DNA from: Leptospira ilyithenensis | Lineage (GTDB): Bacteria > Spirochaetota > Leptospiria > Leptospirales > Leptospiraceae | NCBI RefSeq assembly: GCF_004771005.1 | Contig: NZ_RQHV01000062.1 | Location: forward strand, 406,001-470,000 | DNA length: 64,000 nucleotides | Direction: 5' to 3' | Part shown: positions 34,284 to 44,283 of the stretch, piece after piece | Layout of the letters: the number at the start of each line of letters is the position of its first letter | How positions within the stretch are numbered: position 1 is the stretch's first letter | Notes under the pieces: generated by a model | What the model saw: the letters and a program-made list of their open reading frames with translations, nothing else | Databases searched by the model: none | What the model was told of the DNA's origin: nothing | Program-made: the position numbers and the translations under genes

Positions 34284-34794
34284 GATTTTGGCCTTGGAAG
34301 TTTATATCGAGCTTCTGCGCATCACTGATCATATCATTCGATCCTTACCTGTGACAAAATATATTTACTGGGACGGAGGAATACCGGAGAATCAGAATTA
34401 TTTTTCGGAAGACTGCATTCATAGAAAGCAAGTGAATGGGGATCTCGGTTTGAAAATGGGGGAAGCATTTTCCGAAGTCTTAAAGGAACATTCGTTAGTT
34501 TGTATTATTGGTACGGATTGTCCTTATCTATCTTCGGAAATTTTGGTAAATGCTTACGAAAACCTTGCCGGTAAAGCGGATTATGTGATCGGGCCTGCCT
34601 TGGATGGGGGGTATTATTTACTCGGATTGAAAAAAGTTTTTACCGGATTATTTCAAGATATGGTCTGGAGCACAGACAAAGTGTATGAGACTACTGTGAA
34701 ACGCGGTGAAAATTTAAACCTTTCTTCCTATATCTTACGAGAATTAGGCGACATCGACAGTCTGAATGATTATAAAAACTGGAAAGGAATTTAG
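34189..34794 (+). CDS. DUF2064/TIGR04282-family glycosyltransferase-like protein
   Basis: A 201-residue GT-A fold protein. It has the family opening ALIIFAKNPRLGKVKTRLA (the P-x-x-G-x-V-K-T-R-L motif), the metal-binding CIIGTDCPYL, and ALDGGYYLLGL. The GAAGGAG box at 34173-34179 is 9 nt before TTG 34189, which favours that start over ATG 34201. Family members are annotated as arsenosugar glycosyltransferases, but no arsenic methyltransferase is in this window. The position after GT2 and GT-C suggests a role in the same sugar pathway. Confidence 0.8.
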   Translation: MPAFMEERALIIFAKNPRLGKVKTRLAEGLGEILALEVYIELLRITDHIIRSLPVTKYIYWDGGIPENQNYFSEDCIHRKQVNGDLGLKMGEAFSEVLKEHSLVCIIGTDCPYLSSEILVNAYENLAGKADYVIGPALDGGYYLLGLKKVFTGLFQDMVWSTDKVYETTVKRGENLNLSSYILRELGDIDSLNDYKNWKGI

Positions 34795-34797
34795 ATT

Positions 34798-35367
34798 TTA
34801 TTCTCTGTTTGTAATTTTGAGCTCTGCTCTGCGCAACAATGCTTGGTCTGTTGTGGTGAATCCGTGATCCAATGGTTTTGTATTTCCATAAAACAGTCTT
34901 CTGATTTGATTTTCCTTCACACCATGTATCTGTAAAAATCGGGAGATCTCAAGAGATCTTTTTTCGCTTAAAACCAATTCTTGATTTTCATTTCCCCCGT
35001 CCCAAGAATGTGCATGTATCCATATTTCCTTATTTTGATCGGCTAATAAAAGTTCTGTGAATTTTTGAAGTTTAAGTTGTTCGGGTTTTACGATCAGAAA
35101 TGATTTTTTGGGAAAATAGATTGTCAGTTTTTCTTCCGGTTCATCCCTTTGTACTTTTTTGAAAGGTTCTTCAAATAGTAGTCCTTCATCGGCGGAAAGA
35201 GGACTCGAAATCAGACCATATTGAACGGTGTAAGTTAGAGTGAATAAATATAAGAAAAAAGGAAAGAATTTATAATTTCCGGTGCTCACATTATTATTTT
35301 CGGAATTCTCGAGCTTACAACTAAGACCAAAATAGAAAAATATGATTGAAATATGTCCCGAAAACAA
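34798..35367 (-). CDS. OmpA-like peptidoglycan-binding-type protein
   Basis: Up to 189 residues. The C-terminal part (about 80-185) has the OmpA-like pattern: IYFPKKSFLI, a helix to LLLADQNKEIWIHAHSWDGG, ELVLSEKRSLEISRFLQIHGV and a final RRAELKI. The family's usual NxxLSxxRA is LVLSEKRS here. The N-terminus is uncertain: ATG 35367 gives an FGLSC lipobox-like signal, while GTG 35289 gives an ordinary signal peptide and leaves room for divergent promoters with lpxD. It ends convergently 3 nt from the DUF2064 gene. Confidence 0.65.
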   Translation of the reverse strand: MFSGHISIIFFYFGLSCKLENSENNNVSTGNYKFFPFFLYLFTLTYTVQYGLISSPLSADEGLLFEEPFKKVQRDEPEEKLTIYFPKKSFLIVKPEQLKLQKFTELLLADQNKEIWIHAHSWDGGNENQELVLSEKRSLEISRFLQIHGVKENQIRRLFYGNTKPLDHGFTTTDQALLRRAELKITNRE

Positions 35368-35400
35368 TTCCTTGAAACTAATTCGGCAAGGGTGGTTAGA

Positions 35401-36417
35401 ATGAAACTGAAAGATTTGGCAAATCGTTTAGGTGGCACGGTTCACGGCAACGGAGAACTGGAAATAACAGGCATTAAAGATCTGGAACATCACTCTCCCG
35501 TTGACCCGAATTCCATTTACTACGTAGCTTCCAAAAAATATTTATTGAAACATCCGAAGTCAAAAGATGTGCAGATTTCATTAACTGTCCAGTCATTAAG
35601 TGAAAACTTTCCGAATGCGATCATTATTCCCGAAGAAGGTTCCAAGGTAAAATTCATAGAGGTCGTGGCTCTCTTTGAGAAAAAGCCGGATTACAAAAGG
35701 GAAATTTCCCCTTCTGCCACGATTCATCCTACCGCCAAGATAGGAAAAAACGTAACTATCATGGCGAATGTATTTGTGGGAGAAAATGTAATCGTCGGTG
35801 ACGGTTGTACTTTCTTTCCAGGTGTAGTTTTGGAACCGGGAGTTGAAATCGGCGCCAACACAACTTTGAAATCCGGCGTTATCATTTATTATAATTGTAA
35901 ATTGGGAAAAAATAATCTGATCCATGCAAATACCGTAATCGGTGCGGACGGTTTTGGATTCTATGATTATGCGGGAGTTCGTTATAAGGTTCCTCAGATC
36001 GGAAATGTAATGATCGGGGATGATGTGGAGATGGGGGCTTGTTGCACTGTGGATCGTGCGGCGATCGAGGCGACTACCATCGGCAACTTCACCAAGTTTG
36101 ACGATCATGTTCATGTCGGCCATAACTGCCGTGTGGGAAATTATGTTTATATTGCAGGAGCAACCGTGCTTGCGGGTTCCGTTACGATTGAGGACGGATG
36201 TTTCCTTGCAGGACAATCCGCTGTGGCCGAACACCTAACAATGAAAAAAGGGTCGATTCTTATGGGACTTTCCGGGCTTACGGAAGATTCGAAAGAGAAA
36301 ACGGCGTATTTCGGAATTCCTGCGAGACCAGCTTTGGAAATGCATAGAATTCATACTTCTTTGGGGATGATTCCCGATTTGGTGAAAGAATTTCTAAAAA
36401 AGAAAAAAGAGAGTTAA
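35401..36417 (+). CDS. lpxD: UDP-3-O-acylglucosamine N-acyltransferase
   Basis: A 338-residue enzyme from ATG 35401 (MKLKDLANRLGG); an upstream ATG at 35353 adds 16 residues not expected for LpxD. It adds the second acyl chain in lipid A synthesis using acyl-ACP. The N-terminal uridine-binding domain is followed by a left-handed beta helix with hexapeptide repeats (TIHPTAKIGKNVTIM, NVFVGENVIVGDGC), and the catalytic His lies in FDDHVHVGHNC. The C-terminal helix is normal. It stands alone and divergent from the OmpA-like gene. Confidence 0.92.
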   Translation: MKLKDLANRLGGTVHGNGELEITGIKDLEHHSPVDPNSIYYVASKKYLLKHPKSKDVQISLTVQSLSENFPNAIIIPEEGSKVKFIEVVALFEKKPDYKREISPSATIHPTAKIGKNVTIMANVFVGENVIVGDGCTFFPGVVLEPGVEIGANTTLKSGVIIYYNCKLGKNNLIHANTVIGADGFGFYDYAGVRYKVPQIGNVMIGDDVEMGACCTVDRAAIEATTIGNFTKFDDHVHVGHNCRVGNYVYIAGATVLAGSVTIEDGCFLAGQSAVAEHLTMKKGSILMGLSGLTEDSKEKTAYFGIPARPALEMHRIHTSLGMIPDLVKEFLKKKKES

Positions 36418-36447
36418 ACAAAAACAAAGTTTCCGACAGGAAGAATA

Positions 36448-36795
36448 TTATTTTTTGCTTTCTTCGATCCAAACTTTCCAAACATCGGGAACGTATCCTA
36501 CCACGGCTCTTTTTCCATCGCGAACGATCGGTGTTTTGAATAGAAGAGGATTTTCCAAAAGCGCTTCTTCCTTATCGTATTTCATATACTTTAGATTTTT
36601 GTCTTCATAGACTTTTGATTCTGTATCAATCAAATCATCCAATTTGACCGAGCCGAGGATAGAACGTAATTCTCCCTTGCTCATTTCTTTTTCCTGTAGA
36701 TTGATAAATTGGAAAGGTATGCGTCTTTCTTGGAAGAATAGCTGCGCTTTTTTTGAATCTTTGCACTTCTTTGTGCCAAAGATCTGCAAGTTCAT
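36448..36795 (-). CDS. ArsC/Spx-family protein
   Basis: A 115-residue thioredoxin-fold protein. It opens LQIFGTKKCKDSKKAQLFF, with a single N-terminal Cys (Cys11) where ArsC has CxxC or C-x5-R, and continues with FINLQEKEMSKGEL and a later LLFKTPIVRDGKRAVVGY. This is the pattern of the ArsC/Spx/YffB family. It may be a glutaredoxin-like reductase; arsenate reduction is not established. The start overlaps the stop of the upstream small gene by 4 nt. Confidence 0.75.
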   Translation of the reverse strand: MNLQIFGTKKCKDSKKAQLFFQERRIPFQFINLQEKEMSKGELRSILGSVKLDDLIDTESKVYEDKNLKYMKYDKEEALLENPLLFKTPIVRDGKRAVVGYVPDVWKVWIEESKK

Positions 36796-37031
36796 CCGAA
36801 AATAGACTTTTTGAATTCCTCTAACAGAGGTTCGGAGCCGGAAAGCATAAGCTCAATCTGGTCTTTGTCCAAATCATACATCACATGAGCTTGTAAATAC
36901 TGAGTGAATTCATCGCCCGTTAATTTTTTGGCATCGAAACTTTCTTTTAGAAAATTGTACCATGCAGCAAGAATCACTTTTTGATGGGCGAGTTCTTTAA
37001 TCCCGATTGTGATGATTTTTGGGGCTTTCAT
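36792..37031 (-). CDS. Small conserved-looking protein, unknown function
   Basis: A 79-residue helical, acidic protein (KAPKIITIGIKELAHQKVIL; AAWYNFLKESFDAKKLTGDE). No family is recognised. The ATG is used with CTCCTGA-side context GAGTAAGA upstream, and the stop overlaps the ArsC-like start by 4 nt, which supports it as a real gene in a two-gene operon. Confidence 0.6.
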   Translation of the reverse strand: MKAPKIITIGIKELAHQKVILAAWYNFLKESFDAKKLTGDEFTQYLQAHVMYDLDKDQIELMLSGSEPLLEEFKKSIFG

Positions 37032-37071
37032 TCGATTCTTACTCCTGAATCATAGTTAAACCAGTTCAATG

Positions 37072-37887
37072 TCAATCCAAAAACCTATGCATGACTGAAA
37101 AATACAGATTCCAAGAACCGCTGTTCATATCTAACCTACGCAAGGATTGATTGGTTCCTACGCTGACATCCACAACACGAGTATCATCAAAGACTCCCAC
37201 TTTTCCATCTTGTTGGATGTAAAAGCTTGATTCTTCTCCGTTATAAGGTCCTGAAAACTTTGCAATGGATGTCAAATGGTATCCTAATCCGATTTGTAAG
37301 AAATGACTATCACCTAATCTGCGATTGACGGCAGTTTCCAATCGGAATGCTAGTCCGCTTCCTCTTAGATTCCCCTTTTGCATGGAAAGAGTGTTTACCG
37401 AATCCGCTCCCACATTGTATCCGTTGATTTGCCAGTCGGCAGAGGCAAATCCGAATCCTCCCCCGTTTTCCCATTCCCAATTCCGAGAAATTTCAGTTAC
37501 ATAATGATAAGTAACAAGCACATGATAAGAAAAGATCTCCGACTTTAAAGAAGTATAATAGGAATCGCTTGTGGTTTCGGTTAGGTACAGATTGGACAAG
37601 TCCTGTCTTCCTATGATGGCTCCTACTTTGTTTCTGGGGTCTAGGAAAAACCGAATGAAGGCTTCGTAAGTGTTTGTTTGTTTTCCGCCGTTCAGATTCA
37701 GATCTGAAAAAATCAAAGGATTGAAAGTGGAAGAAAAACTATTCAAATTCCCATCGAATCTTCCCGGGACCCTCCGGCCGACCCCAGTTCGAAGCCCCAC
37801 CTCCCAAGCGCTGGTCTCCGCAAGGAGAGAAATGGTAAAACATAAGTGGAAAAGGAGGAGAGAAACGAACCCAATACATCTTGACAT
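37072..37887 (-). CDS. Small outer-membrane barrel-like protein
   Basis: About 271 residues from ATG 37887 (MSRCIGFVSLLLFHL), with a signal peptide ending LLAETSA. The mature part has alternating strand patterns (AFIRFFLDPRNKVGAIIG, YHVLVTYHYVTEIS, LQIGLGYHLTSIAKF) and a final WNLYFSVMHRFLD, as in porin-like proteins. A longer frame to 37932 starts inside the neighbouring gene and lacks a signal. It is divergent from the AGCS-PSD gene with 35 nt between starts. Confidence 0.6.
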   Translation of the reverse strand: MSRCIGFVSLLLFHLCFTISLLAETSAWEVGLRTGVGRRVPGRFDGNLNSFSSTFNPLIFSDLNLNGGKQTNTYEAFIRFFLDPRNKVGAIIGRQDLSNLYLTETTSDSYYTSLKSEIFSYHVLVTYHYVTEISRNWEWENGGGFGFASADWQINGYNVGADSVNTLSMQKGNLRGSGLAFRLETAVNRRLGDSHFLQIGLGYHLTSIAKFSGPYNGEESSFYIQQDGKVGVFDDTRVVDVSVGTNQSLRRLDMNSGSWNLYFSVMHRFLD

Positions 37888-37922
37888 AACAATTTCATCC
37901 AATTTCGTAAGGTTCATCTCGT

Positions 37923-40178
37923 ATGGAAACATTCTTTCAAGGCGATTCGAATTTCACCCTCATCCTTGGCTCAGATATTCTCAGCCCGTATTTTTACCTG
38001 ATGTTGCTTGCAGGTCTTTATTTGACTCTGCGTCTGGGTTTTCCGCAAATTCGGTATCTATTCCTCTCTTTAAAAATCCTCACGGGAAATATGGACTTCA
38101 AAAGCTCCAAAGGACAACTGGTCCATTCTCAGGCATTTTTTGCCGGGATCGGATCTTCCCTATTGACCGGTTCCGTTTTGGGAACCGGTCTTGCCGTTGC
38201 CTATGGTGGAATCGGTGTTATATTTTGGATTTGGGTGGTATCTTTATTTGTGATGCCTCTTCGTCTCGTATCTTCCACTCTTGCCATCAAGTTCAGAAAT
38301 CAATTACCTAGCGGACGTTATCTTTCGGGGCCTATGTATTTTATTGAAAAATCTTTGCGTGCCAAATGGCTCGCAGTTGCATTTTCATTGGGAAGTATAT
38401 TTACAGTTCTCAGCTTCGGTGGAATATTCCCATTCTTGAGTTTGACCTACATCGCTAAGGAAGGATTGAATTTTCGGGGGATGTCCGGGCCGATTGCCAT
38501 CGCGGTTATTTTATTATTCATCGTGGTCGGAGGGATTCGCCGTGTGGGAAGAACCGCTTCCATACTTGCACCTCTTGGAATCATTTTATTTATCATCGCT
38601 TATTTCAGTTTGTTCGGAGAAGGCCTGGTTGCTTTTTTTCCTTATTTGAAAGACGTAGTTTCGCAAGCATTCTCCATGAAAGCATTGGAAGGCGGCGGGG
38701 CTTTCGGAGTATTGCGTGCGATTTCCGTTTCTCTCGGAGTATTCTTTCTTTCTACAGAGACAGCAGTGGGGAAATCTTCCGGGGTTGCAGGTGTGGTTCG
38801 GACGGATTATGCCGCAAAACAAGGGTTAGTGAGTATGCTCGCTACCTTCTTCGAAGGTTTCATCATGGCGACTCTCATCGGATTCGTATTGTACTCGTTT
38901 GGTGCTGTCACTGCCGAATCCATATTCGCTTTTCCTGCGAGAATTTTGGAAAGTAGGGAATCCTTTCCTGCACTTGTGTTGTTCACATCCTTTTTGTGTT
39001 TCGGGATTCTCAGTCTTGCCGGTTGGTTTTATACGGGAGAACAAAACGCATTTTATATCTTCGGGGAAAAATTTGCCAATTTTTTCAGAATCCTTTTTAT
39101 CGGTGTGATCGTATTATCAGCCTTTGTATACAATATTTACGGTAGTAATGTGTTTCTTTTTGCGATGAAGATTGGTTATACGGTGGCAGTTGTTGCTTCC
39201 ATCCCTCTTCTGGTATCTTTGATTTTACTTGGAAAATCGGCAAATTTGGAACTTAAAAAATACATTTCCGAATCCGGAGCAAGGTATGAAATCTTTAAAG
39301 ATATCTACCTGTTGTTTTTAACTCTGCTTCCTAAAAATCTGATTTCAAAAATCTTCGGATATTTTTCCACTTTGAGACTTCCCCGTTTTATGATGATCCC
39401 TCTTTTGAAGGCATTTGCAAAAGCCTATAAGATCAATTTGAACGAGGCAGAGCTTGAGATTCAGGAGTATGCATCTCTCAATCAATTTTTCACTCGTGCA
39501 CTTCGCGCGGAAGCACGTATCATCGATTCCGCTTCCAATGCGGCGGTATCTCCTACGGATTCCAAGATCACCAGTTTCGGAAATATCAATCAGTCTACGA
39601 TCATCCAGGCAAAAGGAATCGATTACTCCGTAAAAGAACTGCTTGGTTCTGAAAAATATTATTCCGCTTTCACAAACGGAAAATACATCACTTTCTATTT
39701 GTCTCCTCAGGACTATCACCGCATCCACTCTCCGTTTGGCGGTCAGATCCTCGGTTATTATTATGAGCCGGGGAAATTATTTCCTGTGAACGATTTGGCA
39801 GTTTTGAATATCAGAGGTCTTTTTCCGAAAAACGAAAGATTGATTACTTTTTTGCAAACAGAATACGGTAAAGTCGCAGTAATTAAGGTAGGAGCATCTA
39901 ACGTAGGCAAGATTAGAGTGACTTATGACGACAAGATCGTTACCAATAACTGGATTCGGTTTTCCAAAGAACATATTTATAAGGATGTTTCCATTATGAT
40001 CGACAAGGGTTCGGAGATGGGAAGATTTGAAATGGGTTCGACTGTCATATTGGTATTCGAAAACGATACGATCGACCTTTCGCCTAACGTACAATTAGGG
40101 GAAAAGATCCAATACGGAACTGTCATCGGCCAATTCAAAAAGAAGATTATTCAGCTACCGGTTAAACATAAGTTATGA
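37923..40178 (+). CDS. psd: AGCS-family transporter fused to phosphatidylserine decarboxylase
   Basis: A 751-residue protein with two parts. Residues 1-430 are about ten helices of the alanine/glycine:cation symporter family ([27 protein letters not shown]). The usual GTGNIAG motif is changed to GTGLAVA, so transport is doubtful. Residues about 490-751 are a phosphatidylserine decarboxylase: [14 protein letters not shown], the conserved [14 protein letters not shown], and the self-cleavage triad Gly705-Ser706-Thr707 (FEMGSTVI). Cleavage before Ser706 would make the pyruvoyl group and leave a 46-residue alpha chain. The enzyme makes phosphatidylethanolamine. It may be anchored by the transporter-like half. 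Confidence 0.85.
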   Translation: METFFQGDSNFTLILGSDILSPYFYLMLLAGLYLTLRLGFPQIRYLFLSLKILTGNMDFKSSKGQLVHSQAFFAGIGSSLLTGSVLGTGLAVAYGGIGVIFWIWVVSLFVMPLRLVSSTLAIKFRNQLPSGRYLSGPMYFIEKSLRAKWLAVAFSLGSIFTVLSFGGIFPFLSLTYIAKEGLNFRGMSGPIAIAVILLFIVVGGIRRVGRTASILAPLGIILFIIAYFSLFGEGLVAFFPYLKDVVSQAFSMKALEGGGAFGVLRAISVSLGVFFLSTETAVGKSSGVAGVVRTDYAAKQGLVSMLATFFEGFIMATLIGFVLYSFGAVTAESIFAFPARILESRESFPALVLFTSFLCFGILSLAGWFYTGEQNAFYIFGEKFANFFRILFIGVIVLSAFVYNIYGSNVFLFAMKIGYTVAVVASIPLLVSLILLGKSANLELKKYISESGARYEIFKDIYLLFLTLLPKNLISKIFGYFSTLRLPRFMMIPLLKAFAKAYKINLNEAELEIQEYASLNQFFTRALRAEARIIDSASNAAVSPTDSKITSFGNINQSTIIQAKGIDYSVKELLGSEKYYSAFTNGKYITFYLSPQDYHRIHSPFGGQILGYYYEPGKLFPVNDLAVLNIRGLFPKNERLITFLQTEYGKVAVIKVGASNVGKIRVTYDDKIVTNNWIRFSKEHIYKDVSIMIDKGSEMGRFEMGSTVILVFENDTIDLSPNVQLGEKIQYGTVIGQFKKKIIQLPVKHKL

Positions 40179-40495
40179 ATTCTCAATTAGCCACATTTCC
40201 CAAAGAAATCCATTTCGATGACGAGAGTCTTTTCATCCAATGGAAAGACGGTTTTGAATCGAAATTTTCCCTTTTGGATTTGCGTAAAAAATGTCCCTGT
40301 GCTACTTGTAGAGGAGGGCATGGGGGGAAGATTGGTGCGGCTACCAAACAGATCCAGTCCATCAAACTTCTTTCCTGGACAAAAGTGGGGAGATATGCGA
40401 TTTCCATTGTTTGGAGCGACTATCATAACACAGGAATTTACTCTTATGACCACCTTAGAGCGTATTCTGAGGGAAAAGAGGAAGCTTTCGACTAA
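40175..40495 (+). CDS. DUF971 domain protein
   Basis: A 106-residue protein of the DUF971 / gamma-butyrobetaine hydroxylase N-terminal-like type. It has [18 protein letters not shown], the Cys-rich loop that binds zinc in the family, and [20 protein letters not shown] near the end. The function is not known; homologues are often linked to Fe-S or oxygenase proteins. It overlaps the psd fusion gene by 4 nt. Confidence 0.8.
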   Translation: MNSQLATFPKEIHFDDESLFIQWKDGFESKFSLLDLRKKCPCATCRGGHGGKIGAATKQIQSIKLLSWTKVGRYAISIVWSDYHNTGIYSYDHLRAYSEGKEEAFD

Positions 40496-40589
40496 AAACC
40501 CTTACTTTTTGTCAAACTAGAAAAAAACTAGGTGACAGAAAAAATCGTATTATGTCACATTATCCTAAGTTTTTTCGGAGAAATAGGGT
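40496..40589 (+). promoter_or_regulatory. Gap before the flagellar operon, with imperfect inverted repeat
   Basis: TGTCA-aa-CTAG and CTAG-g-TGACA form an imperfect inverted repeat (about 40510-40535) with a run of A between and after. A second TGTCAC follows near 40554. It may end the psd transcript or hold an operator for fliY. The fliY RBS is CGGAG near 40576. No consensus sigma-28 promoter was found. Confidence 0.3.
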
Positions 40590-41666
40590 ATGGGTGAAGG
40601 TTCGCTCTCACAAGATGAAATAGATGCGCTTTTGCAAGGTGCCGACGACACATTTGATTTGTCCTCGCTCGGCGGAGCTGCAAGTTCTGATTCAGATACC
40701 CTTTCTCCCATCGACAGAGATATTATTTCCGACGTAGTCGGTTCCGCCTTCCAGGTCGCCGGGAACACACTCGGAACCATTTTAGCAAAAAACACCCGTT
40801 TTATGAATCCGGCAACTGAGTCCAGTTTGGCGACCGAAGTTCAAAAGGAACTCGGCACCAAAACAGTTTGTCTTTACTCTAACTTGAGCGGAAGTTTGAC
40901 GGGAAGAGTCAGCCTCATCATGGCACAGGAAAATGCGGCAAAAGTCGCAGGTGTGATGATGGGCGGGATGACTCCTCCCGGTCAACTGGACAATGCGCAA
41001 TTACAAACATTAAAAGATTCCATGTCTCCGATCATAGGCACGATTACCGCACAGATTGGTATGAAGCTGAACGGAGCGATGTCGGGAACGCCTGCTGATA
41101 TTGCCGTAGTCAACGCAGCGCGCGATTTGCAACTTCCCGATGATTCCAATCTGGTAAAAACTACCTTAAGTTTGAATATCGAAGGAGTCGGTTCGTTTAA
41201 GGTATATTATGTGATCTCTCTTTCCATGGCTCACTCCATTTTGGACATCCAAAAAGGAGGAGCGACCAAAGCTAGCAGTGGCGGCGGTGGCGGTATGAAC
41301 GTTGCCGTACCCGGTGGTGGAATGGGTATGGGGATGGCGCAAAGTTCCGTAGGGATCAAGGGAGTGAACTTTCCTTCTCTCGCTACGGCAGGAGCAGGCC
41401 CCGGACAAACAAATCTTAATCTTCTTATGGATGTGCAGATGGCTCTTACCGTTGAACTCGGAAGAACTAAAATGTATATCAAAGACATACTTGGGTTAGG
41501 TGAAGGTTCCATCATTGAGTTGGATAAACTCGCGGGTGAACCAGTGGATCTTCTTGTTAACGGTAAACTCATCGCCAAAGGCGAGGTTGTGGTCATTGAT
41601 GAAAACTTCGGTGTTCGTGTAACAGATATCGTAAGTCCGACGGATAGATTAAAAGGGGAAAAATGA
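40590..41666 (+). CDS. fliY: Flagellar motor switch protein FliY (FliN-type C-terminus)
   Basis: A 358-residue switch-complex protein. It has the N-terminal LSQDEIDALLQG motif, a CheC-like middle domain (about 30-220), a Gly/Met-rich linker (GGGMGMGMAQ), and a FliN/SpoA domain (about 275-355) with VQMALTVELGRTKMYIKDIL and LDLLVNGK-type core. This layout is FliY, which in Leptospira has been studied for motility. It heads the operon fliY-fliO-fliP-fliQ-fliR-flhB-flhA and overlaps fliO by 4 nt. Confidence 0.9.
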   Translation: MGEGSLSQDEIDALLQGADDTFDLSSLGGAASSDSDTLSPIDRDIISDVVGSAFQVAGNTLGTILAKNTRFMNPATESSLATEVQKELGTKTVCLYSNLSGSLTGRVSLIMAQENAAKVAGVMMGGMTPPGQLDNAQLQTLKDSMSPIIGTITAQIGMKLNGAMSGTPADIAVVNAARDLQLPDDSNLVKTTLSLNIEGVGSFKVYYVISLSMAHSILDIQKGGATKASSGGGGGMNVAVPGGGMGMGMAQSSVGIKGVNFPSLATAGAGPGQTNLNLLMDVQMALTVELGRTKMYIKDILGLGEGSIIELDKLAGEPVDLLVNGKLIAKGEVVVIDENFGVRVTDIVSPTDRLKGEK

Positions 41667-42421
41667 TCCCGAATTTTTGGAAGAATAAGAGAAACGGGGT
41701 ACTTATGTACTTTTTTATTCTGTTATCTTTCTGTGCTTCCGTATCCGTATTTTCCCAGTCCAACGCAGATCAAAAAGAATTGGATCAGGTTTTGCGCAAT
41801 GAATTGGGAGTCTCCGATGGCAAAACCAAACCGGAACCGCAAAACCAAGGTCAGCCGAGTCCCGCCAAGGAAGAATCCAGAGACGCCGAACCCAACCTGA
41901 TTCAGGAAAGATACAACGATCAGTCGGATGATTCTCCTTCCGCCACTTGGATTTTGGTAAAGATATTATTCGTATTATTCATACTTGTAGGTGCCGGTTA
42001 TTATTTGGTGATCAAGATGCAGGCAACCAAGTCTGCAAAATACCCCGTGAAAGGGTTTATGAAAGTTTTATCCAGTCTTTCCCTTTCGCCGAATCAATCT
42101 TTGCAGATTGTGGAAGTGGGGAATCGTTTGCTGGTTGTGGGTGTTGCCGACGGATCAGTAAGTCTTATCAGTGAAATCAATAGCCAAGAGGAAAAATCAC
42201 AAATCTTGAAATTAAAAGAGGAAGCAGATCCATATGTTCCCAACTTCCTTGAAACAATGTTAGAGAGCCTACAATCAAAAGCGCTGTCTAAAAAAATACG
42301 TATCAATAAAAACTCATTTGAATCCAATTCGGATGCCCATTTGGAAATCCAAACGAAAGCTCGGGAAAGTTTGGATCGTTTGCGGAAACACAGAGAGATG
42401 TTGGAAGGAGGGCAGTCATGA
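41663..42421 (+). CDS. fliO: Flagellar biosynthesis protein FliO
   Basis: A 252-residue protein with a signal peptide (about 1-31), a charged periplasmic stretch, one transmembrane helix near 92-113 ([20 protein letters not shown]) and a FliO-like cytoplasmic domain ([20 protein letters not shown], then [16 protein letters not shown]). It helps assemble the FliP ring of the export gate. The position between fliY and fliP supports the call. It overlaps fliP by 4 nt. Confidence 0.85.
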   Translation: MIPNFWKNKRNGVLMYFFILLSFCASVSVFSQSNADQKELDQVLRNELGVSDGKTKPEPQNQGQPSPAKEESRDAEPNLIQERYNDQSDDSPSATWILVKILFVLFILVGAGYYLVIKMQATKSAKYPVKGFMKVLSSLSLSPNQSLQIVEVGNRLLVVGVADGSVSLISEINSQEEKSQILKLKEEADPYVPNFLETMLESLQSKALSKKIRINKNSFESNSDAHLEIQTKARESLDRLRKHREMLEGGQS

Positions 42422-43239
42422 AAAAAATTCTGACAAGTCCTTCCGCCCGGAGGAAAATTCTCTTTTCACTCGGCTTACTCGTGTTTATCGGATTCTTTTT
42501 GGCGAGTCCGATCGCGCTCTCAGCGCAAGAGACTGGTTCGAAAGGTCTGAAAATTCCGATTCCGAATTTATCCTTCAATGTAAATGAAGCGAAGTCGCCC
42601 AAAGAAACCAGCCTTTCTTTGATGATCCTGTTTCTCGTAACGATTCTTTCTCTTGCTCCTGCGATTGTTATGAGTCTTACTTCCTTTACAAAAATCGTAA
42701 TCGTATTTGATTTTGTGCGGAGAGCTTTGTCTCTGCAAAATCTGCCGCCAAACCAGGTGATGATGGGCCTTGCCCTGTTTGTTACTTTCTTTATTATGGC
42801 ACCTACAATCGGTAAGGTGAATGATCAGGCTTTGCAGCCTTTCCTGAACGGCAAAATCGACCAAACCCAGTTTATGGAAGGTTCGATGAAACATTTGCGC
42901 GAATTTATGATCCGTCAGCTGGGAAAAGACGGAACCAAGGACGTTGCACTTTTCCTTAGAATCGGCAAGGTACAAAATGTTAAGTCTTTTGAGGATGTTC
43001 CTTCCTATGTTTTGGTTCCCGCATTCATGCTTTCCGAGATTAAAAAAGCATTTATCATCGGCATCTATATCTTCATTCCTTTTATCGTCATTGATCTTAT
43101 CGTAGCCTCCGCTTTGCTCGCAATGGGCTTTATGATGTTGCCTCCTGTGATGATTTCACTTCCTCTCAAGTTGATTCTATTCATCTTGATCGACGGTTGG
43201 AACCTGCTCGTGCTTGAACTTGTGAAGAGTTATAAATGA
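42418..43239 (+). CDS. fliP: Flagellar export gate protein FliP
   Basis: A 273-residue protein with signal peptide and four helices. It carries [35 protein letters not shown], the periplasmic loop with LREFMI, and [17 protein letters not shown], all FliP hallmarks. FliP, FliQ and FliR form the helical export gate in the basal body. Overlaps of 4 nt link it to fliO and fliQ. Confidence 0.95.
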   Translation: MKKILTSPSARRKILFSLGLLVFIGFFLASPIALSAQETGSKGLKIPIPNLSFNVNEAKSPKETSLSLMILFLVTILSLAPAIVMSLTSFTKIVIVFDFVRRALSLQNLPPNQVMMGLALFVTFFIMAPTIGKVNDQALQPFLNGKIDQTQFMEGSMKHLREFMIRQLGKDGTKDVALFLRIGKVQNVKSFEDVPSYVLVPAFMLSEIKKAFIIGIYIFIPFIVIDLIVASALLAMGFMMLPPVMISLPLKLILFILIDGWNLLVLELVKSYK

Positions 43240-43499
43240 CGGAACTGGACGTGGTCAATCTGATACGAGAGGCTTTTATCGTGACTTTGAAAATATCAAG
43301 TCCGATCCTGATCACGGCTCTCGTTGTGGGTTTGGTTGTGGGTATCATTCAAACGACTACTTCCATTCAGGAGCCTACGATCGCCTTTGTTCCTAAGCTG
43401 GTTGCTATTTTTGCAGTGATTATCGTTTTCTCCGCATGGATGGTCCGGGTGATGATGGATTATACCCGTGAGATATTTTTTATGATCGAAAAGATATGA
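43236..43499 (+). CDS. fliQ: Flagellar export gate protein FliQ
   Basis: An 87-residue protein with two helices ([39 protein letters not shown]) and the conserved [16 protein letters not shown] turn. Length and order are typical. Translation is coupled to fliP, and fliR starts 1 nt after its stop. Confidence 0.95.
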   Translation: MTELDVVNLIREAFIVTLKISSPILITALVVGLVVGIIQTTTSIQEPTIAFVPKLVAIFAVIIVFSAWMVRVMMDYTREIFFMIEKI

Positions 43500-43500
43500 T

Positions 43501-44283
43501 ATGGAACCATTTCTACTACATTTCCAATCCTTCCTCTTCGTATTAGCACGGTTATTCGGTCTATTCCTGGTAGCACCTTTCTTTTCGTCCGATTCCATTC
43601 AATTTTCTTTCAAGATGATTTTTGCCTTTCTAGTGGCATTGATTGTGTATCCTGTCGTTGCGAGTTCCATGCCTCCTGTGCCCGGCCATATGATCAATTT
43701 CGGTCTTTTGGTATTCTCCGAGTTGCTCGTGGGAGTGATCATAGGGTTTATTGTGTCGATCGTATTTGCATCCTTCCAAATGGCGGGAGAATTTTTCAAC
43801 AACCAGATAGGATTCGGTTATACGGAAATTTTGGATCCGATCACCCAAAACTCACTTCCTGCTATAGGAACGATTAAAAACCTGATGGCAACGGCCATCT
43901 TTCTCGTGATAGGTGCTCATCGTTTTCTTATCGAAACGCTCGCCGTTTCTTTTTTGAAGATCCGTTTGATTTCTTTTACGGGAAAAGTCAATGCGGGGCT
44001 ACTTCGCTTATTGGAAGAATCCATCGGTGCGATGTTTACTGTAGCTTTCAAGATTGCACTTCCCGTGATGGGGATTTTGTTTTTGGTCAGTCTTGTGGAA
44101 GGACTGATGGGGAAAGCCGCTCAACAAATGAACGTTATGTCTATGTCCTTTCCTTTGAAGGTGTTTATCGGAACTTTGACATTGATTGCGACTTTGACAT
44201 TTATCAGTTCCCAGATGACCCAAGGCATTCAGATTTCTTTGGATAAGGCGAGTTTGATGATCAGGGAGTGGCCGAACGAATGA
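43501..44283 (+). CDS. fliR: Flagellar export gate protein FliR
   Basis: A 260-residue protein with six to eight helices. The FliR pattern appears in LARLFGLFLVAPFFSSDSIQ, GEFFNNQIGFGYTEILDPI and LPVMGILFLVSLVEGLMGKA. It completes the FliPQR gate. The stop TGA overlaps the preferred flhB ATG (ATGA). Confidence 0.93.
   Translation: MEPFLLHFQSFLFVLARLFGLFLVAPFFSSDSIQFSFKMIFAFLVALIVYPVVASSMPPVPGHMINFGLLVFSELLVGVIIGFIVSIVFASFQMAGEFFNNQIGFGYTEILDPITQNSLPAIGTIKNLMATAIFLVIGAHRFLIETLAVSFLKIRLISFTGKVNAGLLRLLEESIGAMFTVAFKIALPVMGILFLVSLVEGLMGKAAQQMNVMSMSFPLKVFIGTLTLIATLTFISSQMTQGIQISLDKASLMIREWPNE

Noticed and set aside
34189..36795. Arsenosugar or arsenic resistance cluster, suggested by the DUF2064 glycosyltransferase and an ArsC-like gene
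   Set aside because: No ArsM, ArsB or ArsR is present, the two genes are on opposite strands and separated by lpxD, and both families have non-arsenic members.
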